12,685 nt of DNA, taken from Saprospiraceae bacterium (GTDB lineage: Bacteria > Bacteroidota > Bacteroidia > Chitinophagales > Saprospiraceae). The stretch is taken from positions 1 through 12,685 of the forward strand of contig JALOMF010000048.1 in assembly GCA_025455635.1 (NCBI GenBank). Reading direction: 5' to 3'. Numbering within the stretch: the first letter of the stretch is position 1; each line of letters starts with the position of its first letter. Below the pieces are notes generated by a model that saw only the letters and a program-made list of their open reading frames with translations, was not told where the DNA came from and made no database searches. Position numbers and translations under genes: made by a program. Shown here piece after piece: positions 6,250-12,685 of this stretch.

Positions 6250-6333
6250 TACCCGCGACTGGATTTGAACCAGCACATCCTTGCGGACACTACCCCCTCA
6301 AAGTAGCGCGTCTACCAATTTCGCCACACGGGT
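6250..6333 (-). tRNA. tRNA-Leu (anticodon GAG)
   Basis: The minus strand folds into an 84-nt class II tRNA. The acceptor arms acccgtg and cgcgggt pair fully (one G-U), and the discriminator is A, as expected for leucine. The D arm has 'ggtaga', and the anticodon stem ctact/ggtag carries the loop tt-GAG-gg, with the anticodon at plus-strand positions 6297-6299. A variable arm follows, then a T arm with 'ggttcaaatcc'. It reads CUC and CUU leucine codons. The 3' CCA is not encoded, as the bases after the discriminator are c-a-g. Confidence 0.97.
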
Positions 6334-6372
6334 AAAGGGAAGATTTAAAACGCCTTTCTTTAAAAAGCGGGG

Positions 6373-6380
6373 CAAATATA
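6373..6380 (-). promoter_or_regulatory. Candidate -7 element for tRNA-Leu
   Basis: The minus strand reads tatatttg, an exact match to the Bacteroidota -7 consensus TAnnTTTG, about 40 bp upstream of the tRNA 5' end. No clear -33 TTG element is seen at the usual distance, so this call rests on one box and position. Confidence 0.45.
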
Positions 6381-6463
6381 CGGTTTTTTCTAAGGTTTGG
6401 AGTCGTCGAGAAAAAAAATTAAAAAAAATGAAAAAAGATTAAAATATAAATATTATTTTTGTC

Positions 6464-6471
6464 TATGTTTG
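6464..6471 (+). promoter_or_regulatory. Candidate -7 element in AT-rich region
   Basis: The sequence tatgtttg matches TAnnTTTG and follows a ~60-bp strongly A/T-rich stretch (6410-6460) typical of promoters. It points rightwards toward the small ORF at 6575 and, if read through, the exported protein at 6867. A -33 element is not evident. Confidence 0.4.
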
Positions 6472-6574
6472 TGCCGTCATTGAATTTGAACATTTTACAC
6501 TCAGCCGAGCTCATTGGTTTTTTAGAAAGAAAACTGATACTAAATTAATCCAGAACATTTTTACCAAAGCTCGC

Positions 6575-6763
6575 ATGGAACACTCTGTTACACTATTTAT
6601 CCTAATGGCCCTGTCATTTGGGCTACTGCTTTTCACGGTTGGCACTGGCAAACCTGCTGGCGCAACCGATTCCAATGAAGACCCTTCGTCATCTTCATTC
6701 CCACTAGACAATCGTCTAAATTCACCTGATTTCAAGGCTGTCAGTACGGAGATTTCGTCCTAG
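6575..6763 (+). CDS. Possible small single-span membrane protein (62 aa)
   Basis: This 62-residue ORF has a hydrophobic segment at about residues 5-23 ('VTLFILMALSFGLLLFTVG') and a hydrophilic tail rich in Ser, Asp and Asn. The shape fits a small membrane-anchored protein, or an exported peptide whose signal is the hydrophobic segment. No family is recognised. A candidate -7 box lies about 105 bp upstream (6464-6471), and a strong hairpin with a T run lies 30 bp downstream, so the ORF sits in a plausible transcription unit. It fills part of an otherwise non-coding 500-bp gap (6334-6866). There is no Shine-Dalgarno sequence, which is usual here. It could be a chance ORF. Confidence 0.35.
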   Translation: MEHSVTLFILMALSFGLLLFTVGTGKPAGATDSNEDPSSSSFPLDNRLNSPDFKAVSTEISS

Positions 6764-6792
6764 TACATCCGCCGATGCATTTGCTCCACATT

Positions 6793-6837
6793 TGCCATGT
6801 TCAATTATTTCAACAAGTTGAATATGGCATGATTTTT
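6793..6837 (+). terminator. 12-bp hairpin with T run; terminator or leader element
   Basis: Positions 6793-6804 pair with 6818-6829 over 12 bp (one G-T) around a 13-nt loop, followed by five Ts at 6833-6837. It could terminate the unit at 6575-6763. It also ends only 30 bp before the start of the exported protein at 6867, so an attenuator or operator role is possible. Confidence 0.55.
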
Positions 6838-6866
6838 ACATGTATATTTTCATAATTTGTAATTCC

Positions 6867-7298
6867 ATGAAAAATAACTGCTTCCGAACATTTCTTATCG
6901 TCGCCTTGTCATGTGCAGCCCATATCGGTTTCGCTCAAGGTGACTTGGCTTTTGAACCCGAAGCTTCATTGCCAACCCGAAAAAAGCCAAGTACAACTAG
7001 CACACCCAGCCGTTCGAACACTGGCTTCCACAAAAAATTCCCGCAGCTATTCACAGGTTGGGCCATTGAAATTGCAATGGCCACTTACCCGATGGACAAG
7101 TCCAATCCTTTGTTTCGGCAATTCGGCAATGTGATGTACGAGAAACTGCCCGAAGGTGGCTACTCCTACCTCATCATGGCCAATTTCTCCTCGAAGGATG
7201 CTGCGCTGAAATTCGTGCAAACCGTGGTGAGGCCCAAGTCCGAACACGCCCAACTCATTCAATTCACTGAAGGCAAACGCAAGGTGGTACGGGACTAG
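6867..7298 (+). CDS. Small exported protein, possible SPOR-like domain
   Basis: This 143-residue protein starts with a signal peptide (about 1-23, 'MKNNCFRTFLIV ... GFAQ'), followed by a Ser/Thr/Pro linker (about 30-52) and a compact C-terminal domain. The ATG at 6867 is preferred to the in-frame ATG at 6840 because it places the Lys-containing n-region at the very N-terminus of the signal. The domain segment 'LPEGGYSYLIMANFSSKDAALKFV' recalls SPOR domains (Gly-Tyr-hydrophobic strand, 'FSS', then a helix 'A..F'), which bind denuded peptidoglycan glycans, but the match is by eye and weak. It is likely periplasmic or outer-membrane associated. A hairpin lies just upstream and a strong terminator downstream. 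No close functional name is justified. Confidence 0.75.
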   Translation: MKNNCFRTFLIVALSCAAHIGFAQGDLAFEPEASLPTRKKPSTTSTPSRSNTGFHKKFPQLFTGWAIEIAMATYPMDKSNPLFRQFGNVMYEKLPEGGYSYLIMANFSSKDAALKFVQTVVRPKSEHAQLIQFTEGKRKVVRD

Positions 7299-7357
7299 TT
7301 CCCAGCCCTTTGCGCCAAAATAGTAGTTTTCTTTTCTTGAATACCAATGACGATGAA

Positions 7358-7392
7358 GCCCGCCTCCGGTTATCGGGGCGGGCGTTTTTTTT
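7358..7392 (+). terminator. Intrinsic terminator after the exported protein
   Basis: A G+C-rich stem, gcccgcctc (7358-7366) with the facing strand at 7375-7383 (one G-T), has an 8-nt loop and is followed by g and eight Ts (7385-7392). It ends the rightward unit before the convergent outer-membrane gene, whose stop is at 7423. Confidence 0.93.
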
Positions 7393-7422
7393 ATCGGTAT
7401 TTATACGATTCTTTTACCTTGG

Positions 7423-8121
7423 TTATTTCCCCTTGACCGGAGCTTCAGCCTCTTCCTTGTCCATGAAGCGGTACCCAATCCATGCACCACCGAAAGTATA
7501 GCTGTCGTTTTTATAGGCGTTTCCAGTCGCTTGGGTGCCATCCAGGAAATCCGAAATGGTGAAACGGTAGGCTAATTCAATACCCAGCACTATCCGCTCA
7601 TTCATGTCAATGCGCACACCGCCGCCGATGGGCATCCCGACATGCCAATTGATGTAATCAATTTCCTCGTCCCGGCTATCAGATGTACCATATTTTACAA
7701 CTGGGTTGAAATAGGCCACTGAGCCGCCACCGAAGAAATACAGCGAACTGATTTTTTGGAATCCATGCTTTTTGGAAAAACGCTTGTGGCCACGCACGTC
7801 GAACTCACCGATAATCGAAATCTCCGATAACTGACCTTCAAAACTGTTCCCCCGCAGGTAATTGCGGTCGAAATTCCGGTCACTGCCCGACAGCTTGCCA
7901 TGCAGCAGGTTCAGCCGGACAGCATGCTGGCGGTCGAAAAATCGGCGAACGCTCAACTGCCCGCCAAGGTGCACTTCTTTGATGGTGAATAATGGTGGCG
8001 TCAAGTCGCCGTAGTAATTCATAGCCCCCACCCCAGCACTCACTTCCCAGTGTTTTTGGGCAACAGCAAACAAGGGCAAAATCATCAGGGCTAGACCCAG
8101 TGTCAATTTCATCAATCTCAT
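7423..8121 (-). CDS. Outer-membrane beta-barrel protein, DUF6089-like
   Basis: This protein of about 232 residues has a signal peptide ('MRLMKLTLGLALMILPLFAVAQ') and then alternating amphipathic strands typical of an 8- to 10-stranded outer-membrane barrel. The start of the mature part ('WEVSAGVGAMNYYGDL') matches the DUF6089 family common in Bacteroidota, members of which are of this size and unknown function. I chose the ATG at 8119-8121 because the in-frame ATG ten codons upstream would put a non-signal tail before the Arg/Lys-containing n-region; the ATG at 8110-8112 is also possible. The end 'GGAWIGYRFMDKEEAEAPVKGK' has a last strand but then a charged tail. It is convergent with the exported protein and appears monocistronic. 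Confidence 0.85.
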   Translation of the reverse strand: MRLMKLTLGLALMILPLFAVAQKHWEVSAGVGAMNYYGDLTPPLFTIKEVHLGGQLSVRRFFDRQHAVRLNLLHGKLSGSDRNFDRNYLRGNSFEGQLSEISIIGEFDVRGHKRFSKKHGFQKISSLYFFGGGSVAYFNPVVKYGTSDSRDEEIDYINWHVGMPIGGGVRIDMNERIVLGIELAYRFTISDFLDGTQATGNAYKNDSYTFGGAWIGYRFMDKEEAEAPVKGK

Positions 8122-8410
8122 GGCAAACAGCTTTGTACCACTGCACGGCAAAAAAAACTCCGCCGCCCAGTTGGGTTTAGTGAATTAAAGCGAACTGGAT
8201 GGGATTGGAAACCAGGAACGGCGGAAAGCAGGATGCTCCCGTTTTACAAAACAACAATTGTTGTACGCTCCTATTTAGGCTAGCAACTCGGTAGTTTTAT
8301 CAAAAGCAAATTCTATGCTCAATTGGTACACGAGCCTAGAACGTCCACGGCGAAGCTTGGCCTTAAACCACCAAGCATTGCCATTAACCCAACTTATTTA
8401 TCAGTGGAAA
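8122..8410. other. Intergenic region between barrel gene and EEP operon
   Basis: This 289-bp stretch must carry the promoter of the barrel gene and the end of the EEP operon transcript. I see a perfect 14-bp palindrome, acaacaattgttgt, at 8251-8264, about 130 bp upstream of the barrel start. I find no exact TAnnTTTG box, no T-tailed terminator hairpin for the EEP operon, and no convincing ORF or RNA gene. Confidence 0.6.
8251..8264. promoter_or_regulatory. Perfect 14-bp palindrome, possible operator
   Basis: acaacaattgttgt is fully self-complementary. It lies upstream of the leftward barrel gene, where a dimeric regulator site would be expected. Binding is inferred only from symmetry and position. 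Confidence 0.3.
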
Positions 8411-8842
8411 TCACTTGCGAAGCGTTGCGCCGTTCAGTTTCGGCCCGGCAATCAAAGACTGCAAAAGCTCCCTGGTCTGCTGGCTGGACAGGGCAGCGGA
8501 GAGTAGTTTTTCGAACTGCAAAAAACTCGTGACCTCGACTTCTTTCCTGGCGTCGCCTTGTTTCAACACCAATTTTGAAGGAAAATACGAGCCAACCGGG
8601 TGGGTGAACCTGAGCAGTTCTGCACGCCTATTGCGCAGGCTGGGAGCCACAACATTGAAAACATGCAGGCACTGCTTGAGGCCCCCGCTAAATGTTGCGA
8701 CGCTGGAAAGCACCTCGCCACGAAGCAGGTTCTTGGTTTTTTCATCCAAGAGGTAGGCTTGCTCCCGCAGAAGGTCCAATGGCGTAGTTTCCGCCATCTT
8801 GAAATCCAGTTCGCCCCAAAGGTCCTTAGTTGCTTGTACCAT
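8411..8842 (-). CDS. Hypothetical protein, partner of the EEP-family gene
   Basis: This 143-residue protein belongs to no family I recognise. It has no signal peptide or membrane span and is mostly helical in character. The N-terminal half is charged ('LDLLREQAYLLDEKTKNLLRGEV'), a central segment reads 'LRNRRAELLRFTHPVGSYFP', and a helical C-terminus ends in 'QTRELLQSLIAG'. It starts only 4 nt after the stop of the EEP-family gene, so the two are almost certainly translated from one mRNA and may be functionally linked. An antitoxin, inhibitor, substrate adaptor or unrelated passenger role are all possible, and nothing in the sequence decides between them. The ATG at 8840-8842 gives the tight spacing expected of an operon. 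Confidence 0.75.
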   Translation of the reverse strand: MVQATKDLWGELDFKMAETTPLDLLREQAYLLDEKTKNLLRGEVLSSVATFSGGLKQCLHVFNVVAPSLRNRRAELLRFTHPVGSYFPSKLVLKQGDARKEVEVTSFLQFEKLLSAALSSQQTRELLQSLIAGPKLNGATLRK

Positions 8843-8846
8843 TGTC

Positions 8847-9647
8847 TTAAAAATTAAGTGAAAACTTCAACGGCAGATGGTCTGAAAAAAGTTTGCTGAC
8901 CGCACCGTTTTTTGTCAAAAACTGGTGCTTGCCATCCCCTGTCAGTATTTTGAGTTCGTTTTGGACAAAATTGCCCAAAAGTGTTGGTCGAATCAAGAGC
9001 TGGTCGAATAAATGCCAGTTAAAATCGCCCGGCTTGTACAAAGTCCCGGGAACAGCCCCCGCTTCTTCCCTATCGCCAAAAAAGCCCCACATTGGATTGT
9101 AAAAGTAGGGGTAATGCTCGAACTGAACCTTGCGACCTTGTTTTTGAGCGATTTTGCGGGTCATCACCGCATTGAATCCCGCATGGGAAACCATGCCGTA
9201 GTCAAAGGGATGCATGTTGAAGTCGCCGACGACAATTGTCCTTTGGATGCCAAAATCCCGCTCGATTTGAGCAAGGTTCATGTTGAGAAAGTACGCCTCG
9301 GCACTCTGCTGGTATTCCGTCATGTTGATTTTGCTGGGTAAATGAAGTGCCACGAGCAGCATTTCTTCCATCCCGTCAAAACTCAACAACCGCACCGTGT
9401 ACCTCGGCTCGTTCGCCACCAGAAAAAACTGGCTCGGTGGCAGCTTGCTGTAAATCTGCACCTTTGCATTCTGCTCGGGCACTGCCACGAAATCCTTGGC
9501 CAAATCGGCGGTCAAAATCGCCTCGCCTGACGTGCTGTTTTCTGCCAAAATCAGCACGTCCACACTGTGCAGCCGGACAAGGTTCTCCACTTGCGCACCC
9601 AAATCCTTCCCCGCCAAGTTCCAAAAAAGGAAATTCAATCTAGCCAT
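8847..9647 (-). CDS. Endonuclease/exonuclease/phosphatase (EEP) family protein
   Basis: This 266-residue EEP-fold enzyme has the full expected active-site set: N10 in 'FWNLAG', E36 in 'ILAEN', H102 in 'LHLPS', D142 and N144 in 'VVGDFNMHP', D215 near 'WHLFDQLLI', and D256/H257 in 'SDHLPLKF'. The family hydrolyses phosphodiesters or phosphomonoesters in a Mg-dependent way. Substrates range from DNA and RNA to sphingomyelin and inositol phosphates, and the sequence does not show which applies here. There is no signal peptide, so it is probably cytoplasmic. That argues against a secreted nuclease or sphingomyelinase and for a nucleic-acid or nucleotide substrate. It is the first gene of a two-gene leftward operon with the 143-residue hypothetical protein. 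Confidence 0.9.
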   Translation of the reverse strand: MARLNFLFWNLAGKDLGAQVENLVRLHSVDVLILAENSTSGEAILTADLAKDFVAVPEQNAKVQIYSKLPPSQFFLVANEPRYTVRLLSFDGMEEMLLVALHLPSKINMTEYQQSAEAYFLNMNLAQIERDFGIQRTIVVGDFNMHPFDYGMVSHAGFNAVMTRKIAQKQGRKVQFEHYPYFYNPMWGFFGDREEAGAVPGTLYKPGDFNWHLFDQLLIRPTLLGNFVQNELKILTGDGKHQFLTKNGAVSKLFSDHLPLKFSLNF

Positions 9648-9729
9648 GAAGTCGCCGCTGATTTTTGAACAAACCTAAGCAAAAAACAAACGAGTCGGAC
9701 GTACCTCCTGTTCCATGCTTCGCAAAAAC

Positions 9730-9763
9730 AAAAAACGGCAGCCGCCCCCTAGGACGACTGCCG
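9730..9763 (-). terminator. Intrinsic terminator after the large T9SS-tailed protein
   Basis: On the minus strand, 9763-9752 pairs with 9747-9736 over 12 bp (including two G-T pairs) around a 4-nt loop, followed by a six-T run (complement of 9730-9735). It lies 25 bp after the stop of the leftward adhesin-like gene and separates it from the EEP operon. Confidence 0.9.
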
Positions 9764-9787
9764 CTCATTCTGTAAGTTAGAACAGTA

Positions 9788-12685
9788 TTAATTCTTGCTG
9801 ATGACAAGCTTCTGCTCAAATTGCTCGTCGCCGATTTTCACCCTGACAAAGTAAATGCCGTTGCCGATGCCTCCGAGGTCCATGCGCTCGTTGACGTAGG
9901 ACACTTCGCCAAGTTGGCGGTGCATTACTTTCTGGCCCAAGGCATTGATGATTTCGATGGATACCAATTTGCCTTCCGCAATTTCGGCGAACTTGATGTT
10001 CACGTCGCTGCTTGCGGGGTTTGGCACCACCTCAAAGCTAGGTTTTGTATCAGCGACTGTGTTGCCGATACCCAGGCCGTGCTCTTCGATGAGCTTGTCA
10101 AGCTCCGAGAAATCAGGTGCGAGGTTGTCGCAGGCATTGGCAGCCTGGTTGTTGTAGTAGGCATTCAGGCTCAGGAGCGACTGGTTGAGGGCCGTTCCGT
10201 AGATGACTTTTTGCCCCACCGTCATCTGTAGGCTGCCGCCAAGGTAGAGGTTCACCAGGTCTTGTAGGCCACCAATGGTGAAACTGCCCGTTTGCTCTGT
10301 GCCTAAGGCATCGAAGAAGTGTACCCTGCAATTGTCGTTTGCATCACAGTAGTAAATGCAATCGTGCAGGTAAATGCAGGCGAGGCTTTGGTTGCGGATT
10401 TGTGCCCTTGTCAAGCCGTTGTACTGCATGTTGTAGCGGATGTTCAGCTCAAGGGCGATGGCATTTGCAGCCAGCACGTTTTTCATGCCGCCAATGCTCA
10501 TTGGGTTGCAGCCAGCGCAGTTAGTCTGCTGGCAGTTGGCCAAAACGGCAGGGCCAGCTGTGCCCGGCAACATGTTCACGACGCACTGTGCATCGTCAAT
10601 GGTGATGGAGCGGCTGCTACCGCCGATGACCACGGGGCCATTGGTCAGCAAGCTGCTGATGACCTGAAGGTCGGTAGTAGTTGGCGAAACAGCCGAGCCA
10701 GGCATACCGCCCATGATGCCCCAAGCCTCTTGTGGGAAACTGGTGAGCGGGATGCAAGCACCTGAGAAGGTCACCTCGCAAAGCGATGGGTACTCGTTGC
10801 CACAACGGTCGGCGATGCGGAAGTAGAAGGTGCGGCCAAACGTGAAGTTGCCGTCGCCATCAGGGTCGGCGCACTCCCAAAGGTCAGTGTAGTCTTCGAG
10901 TGTCACGAAAAGCTCGTCGCCGTAGCAAACGTCGAGGTAGTTGCCCGCCGCTAGCAGTTCCTCAATTTTTTCATCAAAATCGTAGTCATCTGGGCAAGGC
11001 ACGTCGCCGATGCACGCTAGGTTGGTCACGTCCACCGATACTGGGCTGTTGCCACTTGGGCAGGTACCGAGCGGGGCTTCCGTGTCCTCAAAATAGTAGG
11101 TGAAGCTCCAAGGGTGGCTATTGCCGCCGCAGTCGGTGAGCACATAACTGAATTTGCGCCATCCTGAACATCCGCCAGCTGCGAGGCTCTGTGTCATCAC
11201 TGGCTGGCTCACGTGTATCAACTCGCCACATTCGCCATACAATTGCGGAGCAAAAGGTGGAGTGGCATAAGCCATGCAGCTCACGTTGGCTTGTTCGTCA
11301 ATGGGTGCTATGAAATCTTCAGAATAAAGGAAATTAAAGGTTTTGCCCCAAGTACGGACATTGCCATCACAATCGGTGTACCTCCAAGAGTAAGTGCGGC
11401 TACCTACGCAGCCCCACGTGTTGGTTGTACTGGTAAGCGTTGGGCCGACGGGCGTCAGCAAGTTGCCACAATTGTCAAATACAGTCGGTGGCGTCGGCAG
11501 GGAAGCATTCGTTGGGCACTCAACAGAAACAACCTCGTTGGCAGGAACTGTAAAGCCTTGGTAAACAACATTATAGATGAAAACCCAGCTAGCCGTGTTG
11601 CCTTCACAGTCGGTGTAGGTGAACGTGTACGAGCGGTCGGCTTCGCAAACTGGCTTAGGCGAAACAGTGACCACTGGCACCAGCACTTCTCCACAGTTGC
11701 TCAAAACAACGGGAGGTATTGGCGCTAGGTCAGTGTCGTCAGGGCATGCAACAGTTGTGCTGCCGGGAGGCGTTGCAATGGCGAATGGCTGGCGCTCAAT
11801 GGTGTAGGTGAAAGTCCAAGTTGCCGTGTTGCCTTCACAGTCGGTATAAGTGAAAGCATAGGAACGAGTACCCTCGCAAGTGAGTGGGTTCGGTATATTT
11901 GTTACTACCGGAGCGGCTGGCGTCAATGTTTCGCCACAATTGCTCAACACGACTGGCGGCACTGGCTGGGTAGCCAAGGCGGGGCAAGCCACCGTTGCAG
12001 CGCCGTTGGCAGGCACTGTGAATGGCTCCCGTTCTACCGTCGTGACATGCGACCATGTCCTGACCAAACCTGCACAATCCGTGTAAGTCCAAGTAAATGT
12101 CCTTGTACCCTCGCAAGTGATGGGATTCGGGGCATTCACAATGACTGGCCCTGCGGGCGTCAGTGTTTTTCCACAACCATCCACCACAGTTGGTGGCACA
12201 GGCTGCACGATGAGGGCAGGGCAAGCCACCGTATTGGCACTATTGGCCGGCACAGTGAAGGTCGGGTAAGCTGGAACCGTAAATGTGGAAGTGCAGGTAA
12301 CCGGTGCTGTCTGGCAAGTTGCGCCAGCGTAGGTGAAAGTCACCGTGATGGTATTGCTGTTTGGATTGCAAATCAGCGGTGCGGCAGGTGCGTTGTTGGT
12401 CAAGGTTCCGCCAGAACACCCATTCGAAACTGTGGCCGATGCCAACCAGTTGGAATAGGCCGTGTTCAATTGGTCTTGCGTTAGGCAAGCACTTGCTGTC
12501 GTGGGTGTTGGACAGGTCAGCACAGGTGCCGCTGAGGAGGCAACGGTGAAGGTCGCCTGGCAGGTTGTCGTCAACGGTGCGCAAGCGCTGGTGTAGGTGA
12601 AAGTGACGGTTGTGGAACCACCACAAGCTGAAGGTGCGCCCGTATTGTTGTTGGTCAGAACGCCGTTGCAGCCACCGCTGGCAGT
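9788..12685 (-). CDS. Large surface protein with Cys-containing repeats and T9SS tail (5' part outside window)
   Basis: The frame is open from the stop at 9788 to the right edge (about 965 codons visible), so the start lies beyond the window. A TTG at 12574 is an internal leucine, not the start. From the N-terminal side there are two units of a 'TVTFTYTS.C...TTCQATFTV' repeat (edge to about 12270). Then come five tandem units of 75-80 residues with conserved 'ACP', 'CG..LTP', 'CEGTR' and 'YTDC.GN...W' (11075-12262), followed by a ~330-residue non-repetitive Cys-rich region. A type A T9SS sorting domain ('FEVVPNPASSDVNI ... GIYFVRVKIGDEQFEQKLVISKN') ends the protein. Such HYR/Ig-like repeat proteins are surface adhesins or matrix components. 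The evenly placed Cys pairs suggest disulfides formed outside the cytoplasm. A terminator follows. Confidence 0.9.
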   Translation of the reverse strand, partial: TASGGCNGVLTNNNTGAPSACGGSTTVTFTYTSACAPLTTTCQATFTVASSAAPVLTCPTPTTASACLTQDQLNTAYSNWLASATVSNGCSGGTLTNNAPAAPLICNPNSNTITVTFTYAGATCQTAPVTCTSTFTVPAYPTFTVPANSANTVACPALIVQPVPPTVVDGCGKTLTPAGPVIVNAPNPITCEGTRTFTWTYTDCAGLVRTWSHVTTVEREPFTVPANGAATVACPALATQPVPPVVLSNCGETLTPAAPVVTNIPNPLTCEGTRSYAFTYTDCEGNTATWTFTYTIERQPFAIATPPGSTTVACPDDTDLAPIPPVVLSNCGEVLVPVVTVSPKPVCEADRSYTFTYTDCEGNTASWVFIYNVVYQGFTVPANEVVSVECPTNASLPTPPTVFDNCGNLLTPVGPTLTSTTNTWGCVGSRTYSWRYTDCDGNVRTWGKTFNFLYSEDFIAPIDEQANVSCMAYATPPFAPQLYGECGELIHVSQPVMTQSLAAGGCSGWRKFSYVLTDCGGNSHPWSFTYYFEDTEAPLGTCPSGNSPVSVDVTNLACIGDVPCPDDYDFDEKIEELLAAGNYLDVCYGDELFVTLEDYTDLWECADPDGDGNFTFGRTFYFRIADRCGNEYPSLCEVTFSGACIPLTSFPQEAWGIMGGMPGSAVSPTTTDLQVISSLLTNGPVVIGGSSRSITIDDAQCVVNMLPGTAGPAVLANCQQTNCAGCNPMSIGGMKNVLAANAIALELNIRYNMQYNGLTRAQIRNQSLACIYLHDCIYYCDANDNCRVHFFDALGTEQTGSFTIGGLQDLVNLYLGGSLQMTVGQKVIYGTALNQSLLSLNAYYNNQAANACDNLAPDFSELDKLIEEHGLGIGNTVADTKPSFEVVPNPASSDVNIKFAEIAEGKLVSIEIINALGQKVMHRQLGEVSYVNERMDLGGIGNGIYFVRVKIGDEQFEQKLVISKN
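11075..12262 (-). repeat. Five tandem 75-80-residue Cys-repeat units within the surface protein
   Basis: The unit limits are approximately 12262-12023, 12022-11786, 11785-11555, 11554-11315 and 11314-11075. Each begins with a 'FTVPAN'-like strand, then a Cys-Pro, 'P.PP.V...CG', a second block with Cys, and 'YTDC.GN..TW'. The first two units are closest to each other and the fifth is the most diverged. The pattern fits tandem Ig-like/HYR-type modules produced by internal duplication. Confidence 0.85.

Noticed and set aside
6840..6866. Upstream ATG at 6840 as the start of the exported protein
   Set aside because: It would add nine residues before a well-formed signal peptide that starts with Met-Lys at 6867.
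8340..8390. Terminator hairpin for the EEP operon
   Set aside because: Only a 6-bp stem (gcttgg/ccaagc) with no T run was found; too weak to call.
8315..8532. Short plus-strand frames opposite the end of the EEP operon
   Set aside because: Two overlapping frames compete over the same bases, with no start signal or domain, and they cover the 3' end of a better-supported gene.
9788..12574. Start of the large surface protein at 12574
   Set aside because: The codon there is TTG in the middle of a repeat, and the frame continues open for 37 more codons to the window edge with matching repeat sequence.

Overview
The window looks like a chromosome segment of a member of the Bacteroidota, probably from the Saprospiria/Lewinella side of the phylum. 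The evidence is two secreted proteins with C-terminal type IX secretion (T9SS) sorting domains, a DUF6089-like outer-membrane barrel, a NIF3 plus zinc-ribbon gene pair, TAnnTTTG-type -7 promoter elements, and no Shine-Dalgarno sequence at the starts inspected. The genus call is inference.

Layout. Positions 1-574 hold the most unusual structure: 14 perfect tandem copies of a 7-bp unit (ggacggt) that run off the left edge, a 130-aa four-helix-bundle protein of the S23/23S-rRNA-intervening-sequence (IVP) family, and then about five degenerate units of the same 7-bp repeat in inverted orientation. These reach into the stop codon of the next gene. The layout resembles an rRNA intervening sequence (an ORF inside a long stem) but lies between protein genes, with no rRNA in view. 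Next, on the minus strand, come a two-component system (sensor kinase then OmpR-type regulator) and, beyond an intrinsic terminator, NIF3 followed by a C4 zinc-ribbon coiled-coil protein.

The middle carries a plus-strand secreted sialidase-like (BNR/Asp-box) protein with a T9SS tail. Two intrinsic terminators follow, one for each strand, then tRNA-Leu(GAG) on the minus strand. After an AT-rich promoter region come a doubtful 62-aa single-span membrane ORF, a strong hairpin and a small exported protein with a possible SPOR-like domain, ended by a strong terminator.

The right part is all minus strand: a DUF6089-like outer-membrane barrel, a tight two-gene operon (endonuclease/exonuclease/phosphatase-fold enzyme plus an unrecognised 143-aa partner), a terminator, and the C-terminal ~965 residues of a large Cys-rich repeat protein with a T9SS tail. 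That reading frame is open to the right edge, so the gene starts outside the window.

The housekeeping and envelope genes are ordinary for the phylum. The best candidate for something under-described is the repeat-flanked S23-family unit at the left edge. A second, weaker candidate is the phosphatase-fold/unknown gene pair at 8411-9647.
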